From: Desulfatiglans anilini DSM 4660
GTDB lineage: Bacteria > Desulfobacterota > DSM-4660 > Desulfatiglandales > Desulfatiglandaceae
Assembly: GCF_000422285.1 (NCBI RefSeq)
Contig: NZ_AULM01000005.1
Location: forward strand, 166,963-230,962
Direction of reading: 5' to 3'
DNA length: 64,000 nt
The notes beneath the pieces were generated by a model. The model was given only the letters and a program-made list of their open reading frames with translations, made no database searches and had not been told where the DNA came from. A program made the translations under genes and the position numbers. How positions within the stretch are numbered: position 1 is the stretch's first letter; each line of letters opens with the position of its first letter. Positions 51,847-61,842 of the stretch are shown in pieces.

Positions 51847-54453
51847 TTATAGTTGATTGATGTATTCCTGCAGTTTGTTTAGTTCCAGCATAGCCTCGAG
51901 AGGGGTCATGGCAGAGAGATCCAGCTTGCGTATCCAATCGTTCAACTTCGCATCGCCTTGCGCGAACAGATGCAGCTGAGCGGCCTTTTCATCCCGTCGC
52001 CGGTTTCTGGAGCGGGCGATTCGAGGTCTCCCGATCTCGTCGAGTTCCCTGCCCTCCAGATTTTCCAGGATTTCCTTCGCTCTTTCAAGAACGCTTTCAG
52101 GCAGACCCGCGATGCGCGCCACCTGAATGCCGTAGCTGCGGCTGGCCCCGCCGGGGGCCAGTTTGCGCAAAAAGATGATCCGGTCGTTCCACTCCCTCAC
52201 CGCGATCGTCAAGTTGCTTGCGCGGGGCTTCGCAGCACAGAGATCGGTCAGCTCGTGATAATGGGTTGCAAACAGCGTTCTGACCCCCTGCCCGGCCCTG
52301 TCGTGAAGCGCCTCGGCAACCGCCCAGGCGATGCTCAACCCGTCGTAGGTACTGGTGCCCCGGCCGATCTCGTCCAGGACCACCAGGCTCCGTGGGGTGG
52401 CATGCCGGAGGATATTGGCCGTCTCGGTCATCTCCACCATGAAGGTGCTCTGCCCCCTCGCCAGATCGTCTGATGCCCCGACCCGCGTAAAGATGCGGTC
52501 GACAAGACCGATGACCGCCTTTTCGGCGGGCACGAAGCTGCCCATCTGCGCCATGAGCACCGTAAGCGCCGTTTGACGGAGGATGGTCGACTTCCCCGCC
52601 ATATTCGGGCCGGTGATGATCAGAAGCTGCCGGGATTCATCGTCCATATGGATGTCGTTCGGGACGAAGTCCTCGTCCCGGACGGTCTGCTCGATCACGG
52701 GGTGGCGGCCTTCCGTAATCTCGATCGATGTCCCCTCGTCAATGACCGGGCAGCAGTAGTGATATTTTTCGGCGGTCTCGGCCAAACCGGCAAGGGCGTC
52801 CAGTTCGGCGATCAGCAAGGCCGCGGTCTTGATCCGTTGATGGTGGCAGGCAACCCGCGCGCGCACCTCCTCGAAAAGTTCGAACTCGAGGGCGATCCGG
52901 CGCTCCTCCGCGCCGAGCACCTGCTCTTCCATCTCCTTCAGTTCAGGCGTCACATACCGCTCCCCGTTGGCGAGCGTCTGCTTGCGGATGTAGTCGTCCG
53001 GAACCAGGTGAAGGTTGGCCTTCGAGACCTCGATGTAGTAACCGAAAACCCGGTTAAACCCCACCTTGAGGCTCGCGATGCCGGTGCGCTCCTGTTCGCG
53101 CGATGCAAAACGTGCGATCCAGCCTTTGCCGTCGCGCGCCAGGGAGATCAGCCGGTCGAGTTCCGCGTGGTACCCCTCGCGGATCAGTCCGCCCTCCTTG
53201 AGCCCGGCGGGAGGCTCGTCGTGGATGGCCTCCCCGATGAGCGCGGCGACATCCTCGAGGGGGTCGAGCCCCTCGGCCATCCGCGCCACCTTCTCGCAAA
53301 CCGCGCCTTCCAGACGCGCTTTGAGCCCCGGGAGCAGGTCGAGCGACTGTCTGAGACTCAAGAGATCGCGGGCATTGGCCCGTCCCATCGCCACGCGCCC
53401 GTTCAGGCGCTCCACATCGTACATCCGCTCCAACTGCTCCCTTGCGCCGGCTCGCTCGAAGGGTCCCTCACGGAAAAACGCTACGGCCGACAAACGCTCG
53501 CGGATCGGCTCGGGCCGAATGAGCGGATACGCGATCCAGCGTCTGAGAAGTCTCGAGCCCATGGGCGTCACGGTACGGTCCAGAATCTGGAAGAGTGAGC
53601 CTTTCTCCGATTGCCTCCGCATGGTCTTGAGCAGTTCGAGGTGGCCGATCGTCGCCTCATCCAGGAACATGTAATCCCCCAGATGATATCGGACAAGCTC
53701 CTTGATGTGCTCCGGATGCCCTTTGTGGATCTCCCTCAGATAATGAACCAAGGCTCCGGCGGCCGTAATCCCGGCGCTCAGACCCTCGCAGCCGAACCCG
53801 TCCAGGGACGAGGCCTCGAATTGAGCCTTCAGGAGATCTGCAGCCCTGGACGGGTCAAAGCTGTCGGTCGTCAGCGCTTCGACCCGATAGCGGGAGCTGA
53901 ACAGCAGATCCGGTTCAGGCGTGCCTTCCGGCATCACCACCTCGGCCGGGGCGATCCGGGCGATTTCGTCCATGACCTGCCTCGGGGAGGCGGATTCGGT
54001 AACCCTGAATTCGCCCGTCGACAGGTCCGTGTAGGCCAGCCCGTAGACGTCCCCCTCGGCGCTCAAGGCCGCCATGAAAAGATTGGCGGATCGGTCCAGT
54101 TCCTCCTGTTCCAGGATGGAGCCCGGTGTGACGAGGCGCACGACCTCCCGCTTCACGATGCCTTTTGCGAGCCGCGGGTCCTCCATCTGATCGCAAACCG
54201 CCACTTTGAAACCGTTTTGGACCAGTTTTGCGATATATCCCCGCGCCGCATGGTGCGGAACGCCGCACATCGGCACCTTCTCTCCCTGGTATGTGCCCCG
54301 GTTGGTCAAGGTGATGCCGAGGGCGCGGGAGGCCTTCAAGGCGTCGTCGAAAAACATCTCGTAAAAATCGCCCATCCGGAAAAACAAAATGGCATCCGGG
54401 TATTGGCCCTTGATGCCTGTGTATTGCTGGAGCATCGGCGTCATGTGAGACAT
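51847..54453 (-). CDS. mutS: DNA mismatch repair protein MutS
   Basis: A 868-residue mismatch-recognition ATPase. N-terminal mismatch-binding Phe motif region (AILFFRMGDFYEMFFDDA), connector and core domains, then the ATPase with TGPNMAGKSTILRQTA, DEIGRGTSTYDGLS and ATHYHELTDL. C-terminal helices end ELNKLQEYINQL. Located between lapB and the amidase. No mutL in view. Confidence 0.97.
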   Translation of the reverse strand: MSHMTPMLQQYTGIKGQYPDAILFFRMGDFYEMFFDDALKASRALGITLTNRGTYQGEKVPMCGVPHHAARGYIAKLVQNGFKVAVCDQMEDPRLAKGIVKREVVRLVTPGSILEQEELDRSANLFMAALSAEGDVYGLAYTDLSTGEFRVTESASPRQVMDEIARIAPAEVVMPEGTPEPDLLFSSRYRVEALTTDSFDPSRAADLLKAQFEASSLDGFGCEGLSAGITAAGALVHYLREIHKGHPEHIKELVRYHLGDYMFLDEATIGHLELLKTMRRQSEKGSLFQILDRTVTPMGSRLLRRWIAYPLIRPEPIRERLSAVAFFREGPFERAGAREQLERMYDVERLNGRVAMGRANARDLLSLRQSLDLLPGLKARLEGAVCEKVARMAEGLDPLEDVAALIGEAIHDEPPAGLKEGGLIREGYHAELDRLISLARDGKGWIARFASREQERTGIASLKVGFNRVFGYYIEVSKANLHLVPDDYIRKQTLANGERYVTPELKEMEEQVLGAEERRIALEFELFEEVRARVACHHQRIKTAALLIAELDALAGLAETAEKYHYCCPVIDEGTSIEITEGRHPVIEQTVRDEDFVPNDIHMDDESRQLLIITGPNMAGKSTILRQTALTVLMAQMGSFVPAEKAVIGLVDRIFTRVGASDDLARGQSTFMVEMTETANILRHATPRSLVVLDEIGRGTSTYDGLSIAWAVAEALHDRAGQGVRTLFATHYHELTDLCAAKPRASNLTIAVREWNDRIIFLRKLAPGGASRSYGIQVARIAGLPESVLERAKEILENLEGRELDEIGRPRIARSRNRRRDEKAAQLHLFAQGDAKLNDWIRKLDLSAMTPLEAMLELNKLQEYINQL

Positions 54454-54459
54454 CGATAT

Positions 54460-55701
54460 CTATGGATGAGGATCACCGTTGACGGCCACCGGATCGGGCG
54501 CTCCGCTCTGGATGGCAACCGTCTGTTTGCGCCGGTTGTCCACGGGCCTGATGCTGTCCCAGTACCTGCATTGCGGGCATTGCCACAGCAGTTCTTTCGG
54601 CTCGAAGCCGCAGCGCTCGCATTGGAAGGAGAGGAAAGGCAGGGTCAGAAGATCCAGAAGCCTCTCGTATTCGGCAAGCGCCTCTTCGCTCCGCCCTTCA
54701 TCCAGAAGAAGCCGTCCTTTGAAACGCCGCGCCTCCCAGAGAGACGGGTTCAGATCCAAAGCCTTCTCGGTTTCCGCGAGGGCGGCAGCGCCGTCCTTTT
54801 CAGCGTGAAAATAGCGCGCCAGGGCCATGTGCCCGAAGGCATCCGGCCTTTTATCGACGCATTCCTTCAAAAAATCCCCGATGGGTTTCAGGTTTTCCAT
54901 CCTGGAGCAGGCGCGCTCGAGCCGGTTGTAGCACAGGAACAAGAATTCAGGCGCCACGTCGAAGATCTTTTTCCATATCGCAAACGCCTTTTTGTACTCC
55001 TCGCGGCCGAAATACAGGTCACCCAGGTGAAGGTAGGCGTCGACGCAGGCCTTGTGAGCGCTCAGGGCCTTGTTGTAGGCGCTCTTGGCGCGGTGGTAAT
55101 CCCCCTGCTCCTGATAGACCTTGCCCGCTTCGACGAGGTGATGCGCGAGGATGTGGCCCTGGTCTTCGCGCATCCACTTAGCGATCCTCTGGCGGATGTT
55201 GTAGGCCTTTTCCCAGTCGCGCAGCTCTTCGTAGATCCTCTCGATCTCCTGGAGATTCTCGAGATTGCCGGGGTCTTTGTGCGCAACCTCCAGGAAGGTC
55301 TTGAGCGCCCTGTTCAAAAAGCCGCCCTTCCGGTAATCCAACCCGAGATCATAGAGGGCGCGCAGTCTGATCGGTTCATCGACGTTGGGCCTCAGCATGA
55401 TGCTCTGGCGGATGCGTATGGCGCGGTCGATGTCGCCCTTCGAACGGTAGAGATTCCCCAGCGCGACATAAGTCTCGATGGTGTCGGAGTTGACTTTGAC
55501 GGATTTCGTGAACTCCTCGATGGCATGATCCTGGTCATTGGACAGGATGTACTGGATCCCTTTGAAGAAGGCCGGGTCTTCCTTCTCCTTCTTAAGCCGC
55601 CTGTCCTTTCTCGATCGCCAGAATCCCATACCCGCAATCACTCCTCCCACCAAGACCGTCGCAGCGAAGAAAAGCGGTTTTCCTTCCGTCGACACCGCCA
55701 A
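54460..55701 (-). CDS. lapB: LapB-like TPR protein with rubredoxin-type zinc ribbon
   Basis: A 413-residue protein: N-terminal membrane anchor (about 9-28), a long run of TPR repeats, and a C-terminal rubredoxin-like domain FQCERCGFEPKELLWQCPQC. In E. coli LapB (YciM) controls LpxC turnover through FtsH and so LPS synthesis. The gene starts with TTG at 55701 or GTG at 55695. In E. coli lapA and lapB are adjacent; here a 370-base gap separates them. Confidence 0.9.
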   Translation of the reverse strand: MAVSTEGKPLFFAATVLVGGVIAGMGFWRSRKDRRLKKEKEDPAFFKGIQYILSNDQDHAIEEFTKSVKVNSDTIETYVALGNLYRSKGDIDRAIRIRQSIMLRPNVDEPIRLRALYDLGLDYRKGGFLNRALKTFLEVAHKDPGNLENLQEIERIYEELRDWEKAYNIRQRIAKWMREDQGHILAHHLVEAGKVYQEQGDYHRAKSAYNKALSAHKACVDAYLHLGDLYFGREEYKKAFAIWKKIFDVAPEFLFLCYNRLERACSRMENLKPIGDFLKECVDKRPDAFGHMALARYFHAEKDGAAALAETEKALDLNPSLWEARRFKGRLLLDEGRSEEALAEYERLLDLLTLPFLSFQCERCGFEPKELLWQCPQCRYWDSIRPVDNRRKQTVAIQSGAPDPVAVNGDPHP

Positions 55702-56072
55702 CCCATCTTAAAACGCATCGAACAAACCCGTCCTTTTTCAAGGAGATCAGCGCACCCCTCATTGAAGCCGGCGCGGAGTTCACAAAGCATTCAGGCCCGG
55801 GCCTGACGTTCCCAGCCAAAGATCGCTCCGATGGGAACCGTATTCACAGACCACAGGAACCCCCGTGCAGGCACCGTGATCGTACGCATCGGTGTCTATC
55901 CTCGGTTCAGAACCACGGCTGGGCGGTCCCCCTGGAGAGCGGGTCCCCCTGAGCGCCGGGCACCGTTCCACGCAGACGAGCTCGGGGCGATAAACACTCG
56001 CATTTCCGGCGCTGCGCCTGCGTCCGTCGATAGCCTGGACACTCCCTGCGCAGCGGTCGGCCAGCCGGCATG
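55702..56072. other. Intergenic stretch between lapA and lapB, no gene seen
   Basis: About 370 bases with no ribosome-site-supported frame, no recognisable RNA and no copy of the dispersed repeat. Base composition is like the surrounding genes. I see nothing supportable here. Confidence 0.6.
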
Positions 56073-56420
56073 TCAGGGGAGTTCCCCGCCCTCCTGGTTA
56101 GGCACCACCTCGCTGGTTACCGGGAGGTTCCGAAGGGTGTTCAACTCTTCGTCCTTTTGCTTTCCCTGACGAACCAGTGTCTTGATCTCTCTGCGAAGCC
56201 GAAAACGTTCGACCGCACCGTAGAGCCCGGCGATCAGAATCCCGATCAAAAAGCTGATGACCGCTACGACGTAAAGGGAGAGAGGGGAAGTCTGCCCGCT
56301 CCAGAATTTGAGATCCAGTTTGAACTGCACCTGCGTCGAGAGTGCCGGGTGATTCTGCACCGCCACGATGACAACCAGCAACAGAACGAGAATGATGATC
56401 AAGGCCCTCAGATGTTTCAT
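56073..56420 (-). CDS. lapA: LapA-domain membrane protein
   Basis: A 115-residue protein with two membrane helices (about 5-23 and 48-70) and a charged cytoplasmic coiled-coil tail (RFRLRREIKTLVRQGKQKDE), as in LapA (DUF1049). Its ATG overlaps the HIT gene stop by 4 bp. Confidence 0.88.
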   Translation of the reverse strand: MKHLRALIIILVLLLVVIVAVQNHPALSTQVQFKLDLKFWSGQTSPLSLYVVAVISFLIGILIAGLYGAVERFRLRREIKTLVRQGKQKDEELNTLRNLPVTSEVVPNQEGGELP

Positions 56421-56926
56421 ACCTCACCTCCTGCGGGGGTTTTCAAGCGGTTGAAATACGGCAGCAGCTTTTCATAAGTGGCCTGCAGGTGCTCCGGTAT
56501 TACCCTCACTTCTCCAATCACGGTCATATAGTTGGTGTCTCCGTTCCATCTCGGCACGATATGGAAGTGCATGTGCTCTTCGACACCAGCGCCTGCCACG
56601 CGACCCAGGTTGAGCCCGACATTGAATCCGTCGGGGTGCATCATCGATTTGAGAATCCCCATCGTCGCGCGCACCATCTCCATGACCGCCAGCATTTCAC
56701 CCGGTTCGAGCCCATCCAGATTCGGCACGTGCCGTACCGGCGCCACCAGCAAATGGCCGTTTACATAGGGGTACTTGTTCATCAAAACGAGGACCGTCTG
56801 ATCGACGTAGAGCATCAGCCGCTCCGCATCCATCGAACGGTCCTCACCCGGGCAGAATATGCATCCCTCGTACTTGTCGTTCCCCAGGATATACGTCATC
56901 CGCCATGGCGCCCACAACACATCCAT
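56417..56926 (-). CDS. HIT-family nucleotide hydrolase/transferase
   Basis: A 169-residue histidine-triad protein. N-terminal PWRMTYILGNDK, then CIFCPGEDRS, MNKYPYVNGHLLVAPVRH and the triad HMHFHIVPRW. Family members cleave or transfer AMP from dinucleotides such as Ap4A. The start at 56926 (MDVLWAPWRM) is conserved; the longer frame is not homologous. Confidence 0.93.
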   Translation of the reverse strand: MDVLWAPWRMTYILGNDKYEGCIFCPGEDRSMDAERLMLYVDQTVLVLMNKYPYVNGHLLVAPVRHVPNLDGLEPGEMLAVMEMVRATMGILKSMMHPDGFNVGLNLGRVAGAGVEEHMHFHIVPRWNGDTNYMTVIGEVRVIPEHLQATYEKLLPYFNRLKTPAGGEV

Positions 56927-57397
56927 AATGCCCCCTGAACATTCGTTTCCCCAGGCTTTCGCCTCCCACCGCTGCCGCAGCGGGGAACAGAATCCTTCCT
57001 CTTCCGATCCAGGATAAGGGAGTGCAGACCCGGCGCCTCCGTTGGACCAGCCTGAAAGGCCTGCGAAGCCGTTCCGGATTGCCCTCCAGGTCCGAGATCT
57101 CGCAAAGAACCAGGCAAAAGAGTATAACAAGCAAGGGAGAAAAGACAAGGTGAAATCTGACGGCATCGAAACGGTTGACGTCCACGGCCCTCGTTCATAT
57201 ATTGAATTCCGACCGGAACAACGCGCCTTTTCCCGGACGTCCTGCGGAGCGTCGCCCTAGGCGGAGGCTGCGTCGGAGTGCGCGGAGGCCTCGCCGCGGC
57301 AGTTCCGGAGTGGTCGACGGCTTTTTCGCCTGGAGAAACCCCGGGCCGTGCGGTTGTTCCCTTGATCGCTACAAACGATTCGAACGGAGGACTATCT
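56927..57397. other. Divergent intergenic region between HIT and FmdB genes
   Basis: About 470 bases between two divergent genes. No gene with a ribosome site is seen. No strong paired -35/-10 is recognised by eye, although both genes need promoters here. Confidence 0.5.
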
Positions 57398-57886
57398 GTG
57401 CCGATCTACGAGTTTTACTGTCCCAAATGCCACATGATCTTCAACTTCTTCTCGCGAAGCGTCAACACGGAGAAGCGCCCCGCCTGCCCAAGGTGCCGGA
57501 CCCCGAACCTGGACCGGCGGATGTCCGTCTTCGCCTTTTCCCGCAATCGGCCGGAGGAAGAGGACACCCCCATGCCCGACCTCGATGAGAGCAAAATGGA
57601 ACAGGCCATGGAGATGCTCGCCCGCGAAGTCGACCATGTGGATGAGGAGGATCCGCGCCAGGCTGCGGCTTTGATGCGAAAGCTGAGCGACTTGACCGGC
57701 CTCAACCTCGGACCGGGGATGGAGGAGGCCATCCGGCGCATGGAAGCGGGCGAAGACCCCGACCAGATCGAAGCGGAGATGGGTGATCTTCTGGAGCAGG
57801 AAGACCCTTTTTCCTTCAAGGAAAAGGCCGCCCGGATCGCCCGCTCGCTTCCCCCCCGCGTGGACGAGACCCTTTACGATCTCTGA
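57398..57886 (+). CDS. FmdB-type zinc ribbon protein with extended acidic C-terminus
   Basis: A 162-residue protein: VPIYEFYCPKCHMIFNFF and CPRCRTPNLDRRMSVFAF form the zinc ribbon; then an acidic helical region (MEQAMEMLAREVDHVDEED) and MRKLSDLTGLNLGPGMEEAI. The start is a GTG at 57398 with GGAGG six bases upstream. Function unknown; the second FmdB protein in the window, and twice the length of the first. Confidence 0.85.
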   Translation: MPIYEFYCPKCHMIFNFFSRSVNTEKRPACPRCRTPNLDRRMSVFAFSRNRPEEEDTPMPDLDESKMEQAMEMLAREVDHVDEEDPRQAAALMRKLSDLTGLNLGPGMEEAIRRMEAGEDPDQIEAEMGDLLEQEDPFSFKEKAARIARSLPPRVDETLYDL

Positions 57887-58000
57887 GGCGCCCGAGGCGG
57901 GAAGACACCGCTTCCAGTTAAGCGCACCCTCACCCTCCCCCGGGAAGAAGATCACGGGAGAGGGCGGCCAAAACCCCGCCATAGGCTGATGCAAGGCGTT

Positions 58001-58729
58001 TTATAGGGCCAGGAGCTCGAACTCGCCCCAACTGGCAAGCCGGTCCTTCAGGATCAGTACTCCGCCAAGGATGCCGGGCATGCCGGAGGCCTCACGCGCA
58101 GCGCAGGCCAGATCCGCCGATTTGACCAGGCGGTTTCCGAGGGCTGTTGCAGCCGCATCGGCAAGGGCGGCCGATCGGCACACGATGCAGACGGCGTCGC
58201 TCTCCCCCAGGCTGAGGGAATGTCCAACGCTGCCCGAAGAGGTGCATACGCCCAGGGGCATCCGCTCGGATGGGACCCTGATGCCCACCCGCCCGCTCAG
58301 AGGCGATTTGCCGGCGTAGATGGCGACGGTGGCATCCCGCTGCGTTGCCAGAAAGATGTCTCCGCCGTTTTCCACGATCACCTGCGGACTGAACTCGAGG
58401 AGGCCTTCGCCCACGTATTGCGCGACCGCGCCTGCCACGGCCGCCATCGGGCCGACCCCGGCCGCCCTCCCCGCCCTCAGCATGACCTTGACGAGCGGCG
58501 GGGCGAACATGTCTTCCTTCTGGGGCAGCAGGGCATCCAAAAACTCCGGGTGCTCCGAGATATGGGACTCGATCTGACGCCGCGCCTCCAGGACGAGGCT
58601 GCGCGTCTCCTCGGGGAGCGGGCTCTCCGCCTGCACCCAGAGGTCGGTCTGCCTGACCGCCACACCGAAGGACGTCAATCCCTTCGCCCTCGCCTTCAGA
58701 CGGTAATCTCGCGGCTCGGAAGGGCTCAT
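58001..58729 (-). CDS. UPF0280 family protein (ApbE-like fold)
   Basis: A 242-residue protein: VGPMAAVAGAVAQYVGEGLL, VIVENGGDIFL, PLGVCTSSGSVGHSLSLG and ADAAATALGNRL. The glycine-rich motifs match UPF0280, related to ApbE flavin-transferases. Reaction not established. Starts 4 bp after the recD2 stop. Confidence 0.88.
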   Translation of the reverse strand: MSPSEPRDYRLKARAKGLTSFGVAVRQTDLWVQAESPLPEETRSLVLEARRQIESHISEHPEFLDALLPQKEDMFAPPLVKVMLRAGRAAGVGPMAAVAGAVAQYVGEGLLEFSPQVIVENGGDIFLATQRDATVAIYAGKSPLSGRVGIRVPSERMPLGVCTSSGSVGHSLSLGESDAVCIVCRSAALADAAATALGNRLVKSADLACAAREASGMPGILGGVLILKDRLASWGEFELLAL

Positions 58730-58732
58730 CGC

Positions 58733-60928
58733 CTACTCCCCCCGCCTGTTCCGGATCAACCGGTTGACAAGGTCGCTGTAACGCCTTTGGGTGCGGTCAT
58801 TCCGGACCGCCATGGCAAGCGCCCTCCGGCTGCCGATCAGGATCGCCAGTTTGCGGGCGCGCGTCACCCCCGTATAGATGAGATTGCGCTGAAGCATCAT
58901 GTAGTGCTGGGTCAGCACCGGCAGGATGACGGCCGCGTACTCGGAGCCCTGCGCCTTGTGAACGGAAATGGCGTAGGCCAGCACGACCTCTTCGAGGTCT
59001 CCGAAATCGTACGTGACCCTCCGTCCGTCGTAAAGGATCCAGACCTCCTGGTTCTCGCGGTCGATCCGTTCGATGAACCCGAGGTCGCCGTTGTAAACAT
59101 CCCGGTCGTAGTCGTTCCGGATCTGCATGACTTTGTCCCCCACCCTCAGGGAGCGGCTGCCCCAAACCAGGGTGTCGCCTTTCGGGTTGAGGGCGTTCTG
59201 CAGATTCAGGTTCAGATTGGATGCCCCGACAATCCCTTTGTGCATAGGGGTGAGCACCTGAATCTCCTCCCGCCGGTCCAATCCGAAACGCTCCGGGATT
59301 CTTTTGCCGACCAGTTCGATGATCAGGCGCAGGACCTCCTCGGGTTCCTCCTGTTCGATGAAATAGAAATCCTCGGGCACTCCCCTTCCCAGGTTTCTCA
59401 CGGGCATCTTACCATCGTGGATCCGGTGGGCATTGACCACGATGAGGCTTTGACTGGCCTGGCGGAAGATCTCCTTCAGCGTGATGACCTTGACCACCCC
59501 GGACTGGATCATTCCCTGAAGGGGATACCCGGGACCCACGGGCGGCAACTGGAACATATCCCCCACCAGGATGAGGGTGGCTGAAGGCGGAACCGCCTTC
59601 AGAAGATGATGCATCAGGACCAGGTCGATCATGGAGGCCTCGTCCACAATCAGCAGATCGCAGTCCAGCGGGTTTTCCGCGTTCTTCTGAAACGCTCCCT
59701 TCCCCGGCGCAAACGAGAGCAGGCGGTGAATGGTTTTCGCCTCCATGCCCGTTGCCTCGGCAAGACGCTTCGCCGCCCTGCCCGTCGGGGCCGCCAGAAG
59801 GATCCGCGCGCCCTTACGGGTGAAGATCTTGACGATGGCGTTGACGATGGTGGTCTTTCCGGTCCCCGGTCCGCCGGTGATGATCAACAAAGGGTTCAGC
59901 AGGGCCGCCTGCACCGCTTCCCGCTGCTTTTCGGCCAGCGTGATGCCCGCGAGTTTCGCTTCTACCCACTCGAGGGCCTTGCCCGGGTCCACCCCGCGCC
60001 AGGACCTCTCCCCGCAGGTGAATTCCAGGATTCGCCTCGAAACCGCCGTCTCGCAAAAATGAAGCGCCGCCGGATAAACCTTGCTATCCGCCTTCTGGAG
60101 CGATCCCGCCGCCTCGCTGCCTTCGTCGACGACAATCTGCTTTTCGCCTACCGCTCCAACCAGCGCCCGGTCGAGAATCTCATCCTCGACCCCCAGGATC
60201 TCGCGGCACTTATCCATCAACGCACCCAGCGGATAATAAACGTGCCCTTCCTCTGAGGCCTTCTGCAGCACATACACGATCCCCGCATGCGCCCGCAGCG
60301 TGGAATTTCTGGCAAACCCGAGCTTCTCGGCGATCCGGTCGGCCGTGATGAACCCGATCCCCGTTATGTCCGTCGCGAGCCGATAGGGGTTCTCTTCGAT
60401 CACCTGTACGGCGCGTCCGCCGTAGGCCTTCCAGATCCGGGTGGCATAGGCGCTGCTCACCCCATGCTCCTGGAGGAAGATCATGACCTGCCGGATTTCC
60501 TTCTGGTCGTTCCAGGCACGCCGAATCATCTCGATCCGCTTCGGGCCGATCCCTGGAACCGCGGCTAAACGCCCGGCATCCTGATCGATCACCTCCAGAG
60601 TCTTCTCCCCATGGACGTTTACGATCCGCCTGGCCATAACCGGGCCGATGCCCTTGATCAGTCCGGAGCCCAGGTACCGCTCGATGCCGTAGAGCGTCGC
60701 CGGGGTGTGGGTGCTGTAATGCTCGACCTTGAACTGGCGGCCATAACGCGGGTGATTGCCCCAAGCGCCCCTCATCTTGAGGATCTCCCCGGGGGTCGGC
60801 GCCATCAAATTCCCTACGACGGTCACGAGTTCCCGTTCTCCGCGCACCTTCATCTGCACGACCGAATACCCGTTCTCCGCGTTCGAATAGGTGACCCGCT
60901 CGATCCTGCCCTGAAGTTCACACGCCAT
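58733..60928 (-). CDS. recD2: RecD2-type ATP-dependent DNA helicase
   Basis: A 731-residue SF1B 5'-3' helicase. N-terminal OB-like part (LQGRIERVTYSNAENGYSVV), helix-hairpin-helix repeats (IKGIGPVMARRIV; VPGIGPKRIEMI), Walker A GGPGTGKTTIVNAI, Walker B DEASMIDL, and the C-terminal UvrD-like YAISVHKAQGSEY and YTGVTRARKL. Acts in repair without RecBC. GGGGAG supports the ATG at 60928. Confidence 0.95.
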   Translation of the reverse strand: MACELQGRIERVTYSNAENGYSVVQMKVRGERELVTVVGNLMAPTPGEILKMRGAWGNHPRYGRQFKVEHYSTHTPATLYGIERYLGSGLIKGIGPVMARRIVNVHGEKTLEVIDQDAGRLAAVPGIGPKRIEMIRRAWNDQKEIRQVMIFLQEHGVSSAYATRIWKAYGGRAVQVIEENPYRLATDITGIGFITADRIAEKLGFARNSTLRAHAGIVYVLQKASEEGHVYYPLGALMDKCREILGVEDEILDRALVGAVGEKQIVVDEGSEAAGSLQKADSKVYPAALHFCETAVSRRILEFTCGERSWRGVDPGKALEWVEAKLAGITLAEKQREAVQAALLNPLLIITGGPGTGKTTIVNAIVKIFTRKGARILLAAPTGRAAKRLAEATGMEAKTIHRLLSFAPGKGAFQKNAENPLDCDLLIVDEASMIDLVLMHHLLKAVPPSATLILVGDMFQLPPVGPGYPLQGMIQSGVVKVITLKEIFRQASQSLIVVNAHRIHDGKMPVRNLGRGVPEDFYFIEQEEPEEVLRLIIELVGKRIPERFGLDRREEIQVLTPMHKGIVGASNLNLNLQNALNPKGDTLVWGSRSLRVGDKVMQIRNDYDRDVYNGDLGFIERIDRENQEVWILYDGRRVTYDFGDLEEVVLAYAISVHKAQGSEYAAVILPVLTQHYMMLQRNLIYTGVTRARKLAILIGSRRALAMAVRNDRTQRRYSDLVNRLIRNRRGE

Positions 60929-61015
60929 CCGGGCTCCCCTTCCCGTCCTTTCCATGCCAAGCGCGCCGGTTTGAGCGGAGCGAACCTCGTCCCGGGCCGG
61001 CCTCTTTCCTGACTG

Positions 61016-61131
61016 CCTTCCATCTGGAGAGGTTCTTTTTGGCCGATTTCGGCATCGATCTGCACCGCTGCCCGTGCGGCGGCGTGCAGGGCGCCTCCCC
61101 GCACCAGACGCCTGTTTTCTTGATATCAGAG
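61016..61131 (-). repeat. Dispersed palindromic repeat, copy 10 (diverged, inverted)
   Basis: CTTCCATCTGGAGAGG, TTTTTGGCCGATTTCGGCAT, CGATCTGCACCGCTGCCC, GTGCGGCGGCGTGCAGGGCG and TTTTCTTGATATC follow the order of the inverted copies but with several substitutions. The rest of the 440 bases between recD2 and HU, including an AT-rich stretch at about 61180-61240, shows no gene. Confidence 0.6.
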
Positions 61132-61372
61132 AAAAAGAGACTTCGCCCGATAATGAGCAGGCATCGCAAACCCATCGTCCCAGAATGGATATTATATGAT
61201 TTATTTAGTTTTTACAATGTGTTTGGAGATATATGAAGCATCGGAGCCAAGCAACAAAAAAGCCCTATCAGGAGCATCCTCCCAACAAGGCCGGTTGAAC
61301 AGTTCGGTGAATCACAGAACCCGGCTCGCCCTTAACGCCTTTCCAAAAGGGTTGGCCAACCCCGGACGGTGA

Positions 61373-61642
61373 TCAGCTCACAGCGTCCTTCAGCGATTTG
61401 CCCGGAACAAATTTCGGAACGCTTCTGGCCGGTATGTCGATCGTTGCACCGGTCTGGGGGTTTCTTCCCTGCCTGGCCGGCCTTTCGTCCACCTTGAAGG
61501 TCCCGAAACCGATCAGGGTGACCTTTTCCTTTTGCTGAAGGGCCTCTGTGATCGACCCGAAAACCGCGTCTACGGCTTTCATGGCGTCTTTTTTGCTGCC
61601 AAGCACCTGCGCTACCTCGTTGACCAAATCACCTTTGTTCAT
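61373..61642 (-). CDS. HU-family DNA-binding protein
   Basis: An 89-residue nucleoid protein: MNKGDLVNEVAQVLGSKKDA, VTLIGFGTFKV, and the DNA-binding arm RPARQGRNPQTG followed by KFVPGKSLKDAV. The start at 61642 follows GGGAGG. HU rather than IHF, from length and arm sequence. Confidence 0.95.
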   Translation of the reverse strand: MNKGDLVNEVAQVLGSKKDAMKAVDAVFGSITEALQQKEKVTLIGFGTFKVDERPARQGRNPQTGATIDIPARSVPKFVPGKSLKDAVS

Positions 61643-61696
61643 CTCTTTCCTCCCTTTTTGAAGTTGTCGAACTCCGATGAAACCACTCTGTTGCTG

Positions 61697-61725
61697 GTGA
61701 TAATCCAATCCGGCCAGCATTTCAA
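61697..61725 (-). promoter_or_regulatory. Promoter candidate for the HU gene
   Basis: Minus strand TTGAAA (61725-61720), 17-base spacer, TATCAC (61702-61697). Start predicted near 61690, about 48 bases before the ATG. Confidence 0.5.
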
Positions 61726-61842
61726 TAGAAAAATCTCGTCAGGCGGGGGCTTGAAGCCCTTCCGAGAAGAATTTCCGGCGCATTTCCCCCCCCTGATAGG
61801 CACCTGCTTCGTCCTGAAGGATCCGTCCAGGGTCGAAACCGA

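Noticed and set aside
53611..55806. A 731-codon plus-strand frame over mutS and lapB
   Set aside because: Shadow of two well supported minus-strand genes; no start signal and composition typical of antisense frames.
61039..61236. A 65-codon plus-strand ORF between recD2 and HU
   Set aside because: Its first half is repeat copy 10 and the rest is AT-rich with no ribosome site.
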